Part shown: positions 59,405 to 64,000 of the stretch, piece by piece
Numbering within the stretch: position 1 is the stretch's first letter
Layout of the letters: the number at the start of each line of letters is the position of its first letter
Assembly (NCBI GenBank): GCA_949293185.1
Contig: CASFCQ010000004.1
Location: 1-64,000, forward strand
DNA from: an uncultured bacterium
GTDB taxonomy: Bacteria; Cyanobacteriota; Vampirovibrionia; Gastranaerophilales; Gastranaerophilaceae
Direction of reading: 5' to 3'
Length of the DNA stretch: 64,000 bases
Position numbers and translations under genes: made by a program
Notes under the pieces: generated by a model
The model's database searches: none
What the model was told of the DNA's origin: nothing
The model's input: only the letters and a program-made list of their open reading frames with translations

Positions 59405-61561
59405 CTATTTACATCCGCAGTCATTTCCGCAATCACAAGGGTTGCTGTCACAGCCGCAATCACAAGGCGCAGGTTGTGCGCACGGATCGCAAGGCTGGAT
59501 AGGGGCGGCACATCCTGTGCAGGAATTGCAGCCGAAAGCCACTGTGATATTTTCTCTCGGGTTAACAGATGTAACTCTGTTGCCTTTCGGGTCAACAAGG
59601 TATGCAACTTCGTCGCCTGTATGCTGTAATAAGCCGATTGTGCCTGACAAAGCTGTTCTTGTTAAATCGATAGGCGCTTTAACAAGTGCCTTTGATGCAT
59701 CCATTAAGCTTCTGCCTGCTGCAGGTAATTGTCCCTGCAATGTTTCTCCGAGTGTCAATCCGACACCGTCTGTAACGTGTTCGGCAGCGTTACCGGCAGC
59801 GATAATAGCACCGCCTACAGTTCTGCCGATAGTACCTACTACACCGCCGGCAAAAGTGAACGGAGCTTCGATTAATTTTGCAAAGAAGTTAGGTTTTTTA
59901 TCTGTTTTTACCTGAGCTGTTAAAACCTGTTGAGGCAGGTCTGCTTTGCAGTCGTGGCACTGGATTCTTTCAAATGAAAGTTTCAAGCCGCCTTTGCAGT
60001 TGCCTGTAGGTCTTTCTACTTCTGTAACTTTACCGTAGACTTTAGAACCTTCCGGGAAAGTTTGTCCGTTGATTGTTACCGCTTCTGTTGTTTTGGCAGC
60101 AAATCTGTCGCCGATTGTTGCAGATTTTGCACTGATTTCATCTTCAAACTTCAAGCAGAGTGTAGGGATAGTAACAACTTCATCTTTTGCAACAAAAGCC
60201 GCTCCGCCTGTGCATCCGCAATCGGAAGTATAAGCTACATCTTTTTTAGAATAACCCATAGCTACTCTTACAGACTCAAGCATAGAGGCTACGTCGGCAC
60301 GGCTTGCATCTTTGCATGCTTGAATTTCATTAGGATTGGGAACATCGCTTAATGCGCCAGATTCAATTGCTTTTGCTACAGGGATTTTTGCCCATGCTGG
60401 AACTTTGTTTCCGTCGCAGTATTTGCTTAAAATTTGATCCGCTTTACAGTTATCCATCTCGCAAGGAATACCTTTAGCAAGTGTAACCATAGCTTCCGCT
60501 CTTGTTACCGGTTTGTTTGGTTTGAACATATCTCCTGGATACCCGTCCATCAAACCGTTAGCAACAGCTGTATTAATGGCTTGATTTGCCCAGTGGTCTG
60601 CAGGAACGTCTTTGAATTGTTTAGACGGACAGCCGCAGCTTCTGAGGTTAAAGCCGTTAACTGCCATTGAGGCAATTTCTGCACGTGATACAGGCAGGTT
60701 AGGTTTAAATGTTCTGTCTGGATAACCTGCAACAACTTTGTTTTCTGCAAGAAGGTTTATATCGCATCCTGCCCAGAATCCGTCAGGTACATCTTCAAAT
60801 GAAGATGCTCCCGTAATTGGTGCTGCTGCACCTGTTATAGGCGGGTTGTACGGTGTAATTGTTCTTTTTATTACTTGCATTCCTGAAGATGTCTGCATTT
60901 CAACTGGACAGCCTCCTGTTACTGCAGTTGGGTCAACAGGAGCTGCACCGCCTGTTATAATCTGGTTGAGGTCAAAATTAGTATTTCCTATTACCGGCAT
61001 GTCAGCTGCAGCACCTGTGGTAATACCTTCACCGCAGCCGCATCCGCAGGTTGGTAAATCAGATACCATTACTCCCGGTGTCGGACACAGAGAACATCCG
61101 CATTGAGAAGATTCTCCGATAATAACATTGTTTGCGGCTGAACCAACAGACTGGCTGTCGGAATATACATTTGCCGGATAAGCATAATGCTGTTTTGAAA
61201 CTGATTTTCCATCACACTGTGAAGCACAAACCGACTGCACAACAGGCTGGCACTCACATGGCGGAGCTACAGCTTCGCAGGGATTGCAAGGGTCTACAGG
61301 CGCGCAGGATTCGCACGGGTCACAAGGGCATGGTGCAGCTGCGCCTGTTTCACATCCGCAATCGTCTTTTGGTGCAGGTGTACATGGGCAGACTGCTGTT
61401 GAAGGCGTTACATCTGCCTGACAACCTGATATCGGGCATGCAGCAAGTTTTGTCATATCTAAAGCCGAAATATCTGCATTACTTGCAATCCCCGAGTTCA
61501 TTGTACCTGCCATCAATCCGATAGTAAGGGCTGCGGCAAGTGTAAGTTTGTTAATCGTCAT
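59405..61561 (-). CDS. Exported cysteine-rich protein with three SLH domains
   Basis: 718 residues from ATG 61561, which has a strong AAGGAGGG site; a longer frame upstream lacks one. A signal peptide (LTLAAALTIGLMAGTMNSGIA) is followed by a cysteine-dense segment (about 42-115 and again 150-175, many CPC/CxC pairs). Three S-layer homology repeats lie at about 255-302, 316-362 and 380-430 (VPDGFWAGCDINLLAENKVV, DVPADHWANQAINTAVANGL). A region with Gly/Ala-rich helices and a final Cys-rich tail (CDCGCDSNPCDCG) follow. SLH repeats bind pyruvylated cell-wall glycan. Cys clusters may bind metal or cross-link. The combination is unusual. Confidence 0.8.
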   Translation of the reverse strand: MTINKLTLAAALTIGLMAGTMNSGIASNADISALDMTKLAACPISGCQADVTPSTAVCPCTPAPKDDCGCETGAAAPCPCDPCESCAPVDPCNPCEAVAPPCECQPVVQSVCASQCDGKSVSKQHYAYPANVYSDSQSVGSAANNVIIGESSQCGCSLCPTPGVMVSDLPTCGCGCGEGITTGAAADMPVIGNTNFDLNQIITGGAAPVDPTAVTGGCPVEMQTSSGMQVIKRTITPYNPPITGAAAPITGASSFEDVPDGFWAGCDINLLAENKVVAGYPDRTFKPNLPVSRAEIASMAVNGFNLRSCGCPSKQFKDVPADHWANQAINTAVANGLMDGYPGDMFKPNKPVTRAEAMVTLAKGIPCEMDNCKADQILSKYCDGNKVPAWAKIPVAKAIESGALSDVPNPNEIQACKDASRADVASMLESVRVAMGYSKKDVAYTSDCGCTGGAAFVAKDEVVTIPTLCLKFEDEISAKSATIGDRFAAKTTEAVTINGQTFPEGSKVYGKVTEVERPTGNCKGGLKLSFERIQCHDCKADLPQQVLTAQVKTDKKPNFFAKLIEAPFTFAGGVVGTIGRTVGGAIIAAGNAAEHVTDGVGLTLGETLQGQLPAAGRSLMDASKALVKAPIDLTRTALSGTIGLLQHTGDEVAYLVDPKGNRVTSVNPRENITVAFGCNSCTGCAAPIQPCDPCAQPAPCDCGCDSNPCDCGNDCGCK

Positions 61562-61804
61562 CTTTCCCTCCTTAATTAAACAAACTGAAATCGGATTTTT
61601 TATATTTAAATCCAATCTGTGATTATTAACATCTTATGCCGTATTATTACTGGGAAACCATTAAAAAAGCATTACCAAAACAGGTTGCCTCGGCAGGCTA
61701 TTACAATGTTCATATTAATAATATTTCTTTTTTTAGAGCAGTTTACTGTGTTCTAATAGTGTGTATTGTATTATTGTATAAATTAATAATGCGGGGGAAT
61801 AGAT

Positions 61805-62395
61805 TTATTTATTTTTAGAAATCAAATTTAAAAAATATCCTGTTGCAACACCTGCAGCAATACCAACAGCAATGCCTTTTGCTGCTCCTTTGGAAAGTTC
61901 TTTCCACAAAGTGACTGCTTTGCCTTTTGCTGCTTTGGTTGCGGAAGCAAACTTTTCTTTATCAAAAATATTTAGTTCAATTAATTTATTTTGAAAGTCA
62001 GTTGTCAATTGCAAAAGGGCTTTATACATTTTTGGTCTTAAAGCGTTAGCCTCTTTTGTCGCATTTTTTAGTGTTGTTGTCCTTTGTTCAAAAGGTGTAT
62101 CTAAAACTTCTTTAACTATTTGTTCTTTTTCTATAACATCATTAAAGTTTTTAACTATTTTTTCTACTTTTGAGTATTCATCGAGCTGAAGTTTCCCTTC
62201 AGCAGTAGCAATTTTAGCATTTTCGAGATTAAAAGAGTCTTTGTACTCTGTCATTGTTTCTATAACAGTGGGTTTTAAATTAGACATTTTTAAACAGGAT
62301 TTTTCTGAGGGGTGTTTGAATCCGTAAAAAGCTCCGCCTACAGCCCCTGTTGCTGCAGTTATAGGAATATACGAAGTATTGTTTTTATTTTCCAT
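61805..62395 (-). CDS. Hypothetical protein with hydrophobic glycine-rich ends
   Basis: 196 residues. Both ends carry a Gly/Ala-rich hydrophobic stretch (YIPITAATGAVGGAFYGF, about 9-26; GAAKGIAVGIAAGVATGYFLN, about 169-189), which look like two membrane-inserting helices. The middle is polar and helical (LQLDEYSKVEKIVKNFNDVI, DKEKFASATKAAKGKAVTLW). No ribosome site is visible before the ATG. No family is recognised. Confidence 0.6.
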   Translation of the reverse strand: MENKNNTSYIPITAATGAVGGAFYGFKHPSEKSCLKMSNLKPTVIETMTEYKDSFNLENAKIATAEGKLQLDEYSKVEKIVKNFNDVIEKEQIVKEVLDTPFEQRTTTLKNATKEANALRPKMYKALLQLTTDFQNKLIELNIFDKEKFASATKAAKGKAVTLWKELSKGAAKGIAVGIAAGVATGYFLNLISKNK

Positions 62396-62530
62396 AAAAA
62401 AGACTCAAATCAGATTCACAATAGCATAAACATTGTAAATCTAAAAAGTTGCTATTTACAAGCTGATTGTGAAGCAATATAAAGTTTTGAACAACGGCAA
62501 TTTTTAGTTTTTACGTGTTTTATCGCAAAT

Positions 62531-63259
62531 ATGAAACCTATCTCATCAGCAGAAATACAAAGTTTAAAAAATGCCGTACAGCACTTTCAGGACTGTTATC
62601 TTGTCGCTTCAATAAGTGCGCTTTCGCGCAGCAGCAACGGGAAAAAAATCCTTGCGCAAAATATTGTACACACAAACGACGGGTACAAAATACGTTTTAA
62701 CAACATTAACGGTCAAAGCCATGATTTTTTTGTCACACAAAAAGAGATGGATGACCTTGTGTATTTAGACAAGTACAAAAATCCCGTTATTTTAACTCAG
62801 CCGCACAATCCGATTATTAAAGCGATAGAAGTTGCAATGAACAAGCTTTTAGAAAAATATCCGTCTAAAAAGCCGTGGATATGCAGATTCCCAAGCTGTA
62901 ACGAAAAATTTGAGTTTAACAAGCCGTCGAATTTTCTTGAAATGTTTACGGGAAAAAACTCGTTTAAACTAAATGAAGACGGGCTAAGACTGCATTTGAA
63001 ATCAAAATCCCAAGAAAGCAAGGATATTTTTGACAAAATTTGTGACGACCCGAACAACAGTTTTGTTGCCGGAACTTCGATAGGCTTGCGTAAAGGTATG
63101 TCAGATAACCACTGCTACACAATAAATTCCGTTGACAAAAACGCACAAAAAATAGAACTTTTTGAACACAGATTTTTGGAAAATATAACACTTACCTATG
63201 AAGAAGCAATAAAAAATTTGAAATTTATTGTCGGATATTTTAACAAAGATTTGAAATAA
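62531..63259 (+). CDS. Calpain-like (C2-type) cysteine protease-fold protein
   Basis: 242 residues. HFQDCYLVASISALSRSSNG (C22) parallels the calpain G-D-C-W-x-L-A-A-x-A-x-L motif, and SDNHCYTINSVD (H194) parallels the G-H-A-Y-S/T-V histidine motif. The downstream N-P-W/N of calpains is replaced by ELFEHRFL, so the third catalytic residue is not evident. There is no signal peptide. The sequence resembles bacterial C2-related proteins. It may be active with a different third residue or be a pseudoenzyme. The following gene starts 100 bp downstream on the same strand. Confidence 0.65.
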   Translation: MKPISSAEIQSLKNAVQHFQDCYLVASISALSRSSNGKKILAQNIVHTNDGYKIRFNNINGQSHDFFVTQKEMDDLVYLDKYKNPVILTQPHNPIIKAIEVAMNKLLEKYPSKKPWICRFPSCNEKFEFNKPSNFLEMFTGKNSFKLNEDGLRLHLKSKSQESKDIFDKICDDPNNSFVAGTSIGLRKGMSDNHCYTINSVDKNAQKIELFEHRFLENITLTYEEAIKNLKFIVGYFNKDLK

Positions 63260-63359
63260 ACTGTTACCGATTTTTAATAATTAATCATTGTTGTGGCAAT
63301 TTTTAATCACTTTGTGACTTTATAAAAACATTAAGGTGTAAGTATGAAAGGAAGTAACA

Positions 63360-64000
63360 ATGGCAATCAACCCTGAAAATGTTGCAAATATAACAAAAGA
63401 AGCGTACTCTGCTTTAAAAAGCAAAGCTCTTGGCGGTGTTTCAAAAGAAAGTGCACAAAACGCAATCTCAGAGGCGGTAAACAAAGCTGTAAGACTTGGC
63501 GAAGAAGCTGTAGGAAAAGTTCAGCAGGAAATGCAGGCATTAAGAAATAAAACAGCACAGGAAATTGCAGAAATGACTTCTCAAAAAGACGCTTTTGTTT
63601 TTCAAGCCAAACACGACGCTGCACAACAAATTCAACAGGCAAAACAAGAAGCTGCAGAAGCAGTGAAAAAAGCAAAAGCAACAAAAAGTGCTGAAAGAAT
63701 GTTACCAAACGGTCACAAAGAAGTTCGTTCCGTCAATAAAAACGGTGCTGTTATGGTAAAAGAATATAATGAAGCCGGTCAGCTTTTAAAATCAAATGTA
63801 ACAACTCTTGACGGTACAATCAGAAGAACTTCCTACAATCCGGTAACAGGTGAGCCTGTAAAAACTTTTACAAATACATCAGGCAAAGATATGCTGATTG
63901 AATATAAACAGTACGGGCAGCACAAAATTTCTCAGGTAAATAACAAAAAAGTTAAGCCTCAAAAACCGACCCTTGTATCACAAACAAGACCGGAATATGT
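63360..64000 (+). CDS. Large helical/YD-like repeat protein, 3' truncated by window
   Basis: The ATG at 63360 has an AAAGGAAG site, and the frame stays open for 213 codons to the window end. The first 105 residues are Ala/Glu/Gln-rich and helical, coiled-coil in character (AVNKAVRLGEEAVGKVQQEM, AAQQIQQAKQEAAEAVKKAK). From about 115 the sequence changes to short beta units (GAVMVKEYNEAGQLLKSNVT, GTIRRTSYNPVTGEPVKTF) that resemble YD/RHS-type or MORN-like hairpins. The full length and domain end are not visible. Confidence 0.6.
   Translation, partial: MAINPENVANITKEAYSALKSKALGGVSKESAQNAISEAVNKAVRLGEEAVGKVQQEMQALRNKTAQEIAEMTSQKDAFVFQAKHDAAQQIQQAKQEAAEAVKKAKATKSAERMLPNGHKEVRSVNKNGAVMVKEYNEAGQLLKSNVTTLDGTIRRTSYNPVTGEPVKTFTNTSGKDMLIEYKQYGQHKISQVNNKKVKPQKPTLVSQTRPEY

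Noticed and set aside
61636-61818. 60-residue open frame starting MPYYYWETIKK
   Set aside because: AT-rich spacer between two genes, no ribosome site, no domain; likely chance.

Overview
The window is low-GC, gene-dense bacterial DNA from a Gram-negative-type cell. It carries an outer-membrane beta-barrel, FliL/FliM/FliN/MotAB flagellar parts, a type IV pilin-like prepilin and an SLH-domain surface protein. It also has a ferredoxin-dependent 2-oxoacid oxidoreductase typical of anaerobes, peptidoglycan recycling genes and an AmmeMemoRadiSam locus. Several hypothetical proteins share a short N-terminal F-x-[GAS] motif. Taken together this fits a non-photosynthetic gut cyanobacterial relative (Melainabacteria/Vampirovibrionia, order Gastranaerophilales). 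That placement is inference from gene content and style, not from a marker-gene phylogeny.

Layout. 1-803: end of an autotransporter-like barrel, then a REP-like intergenic stretch. 804-13200, all minus: M16 peptidase, rhodanese, TPR protein, MBL hydrolase, metallophosphoesterase, TlyA, DnaE and a membrane protein of unknown function. 13281-19630: SDR, small unknowns, TatD-linked-type radical SAM protein, VWA protein, MscS channel, RsfS. 19697-24736: Cys-rich periplasmic protein, ValS, membrane protein of unknown function. 24737-25240: hairpin-rich spacer, tRNA-Glu(CUC) and copy A of a 126-bp repeat. 25724-29773: rsgA-ispA-DUF212 and a soluble histidine kinase. 29809-33567 (minus): motA-motB-fliL-fliM-fliN. 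33792-34759: MerR regulator and a secreted cupin with a classic 19-bp-spacer MerR promoter, then repeat copy B. 36595-38952: divergent AmmeMemoRadiSam genes sharing one palindromic -10 box. 39082-47838: DJ-1-like protein, pentapeptide protein, response regulator, two glycosyltransferases, XRE regulator, DUF1848 protein, then a run of nitrilase, two nitroreductases and a HAD hydrolase, and RlmH. 47861-50424: mnmG and a prepilin. 50487-51065: a TIR-flanked noncoding element with nested palindromes. 51273-53727: thioredoxin-like protein, PhoU-like/Pit phosphate uptake. 53765-59235 (minus): a seven-gene operon korDABC-punA-anmK-murQ. 59405-64000: Cys-rich SLH protein and three proteins of unknown function, one of them calpain-like and one running off the window.

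Regulation and translation. Many genes have ordinary Shine-Dalgarno sites. At least six genes outside operons instead have a TATAAT-like -10 box ending 6-7 nt before the ATG, so their transcripts should be leaderless. Rho-independent terminators are clear at several gene ends.

The strongest candidates for undescribed biology are the 553-bp structured element near 50.5-51.1 kb, the shared symmetric promoter of the AmmeMemoRadiSam pair, the 126-bp repeat pair, the F-x-[GAS] proteins and the cysteine-rich SLH protein.
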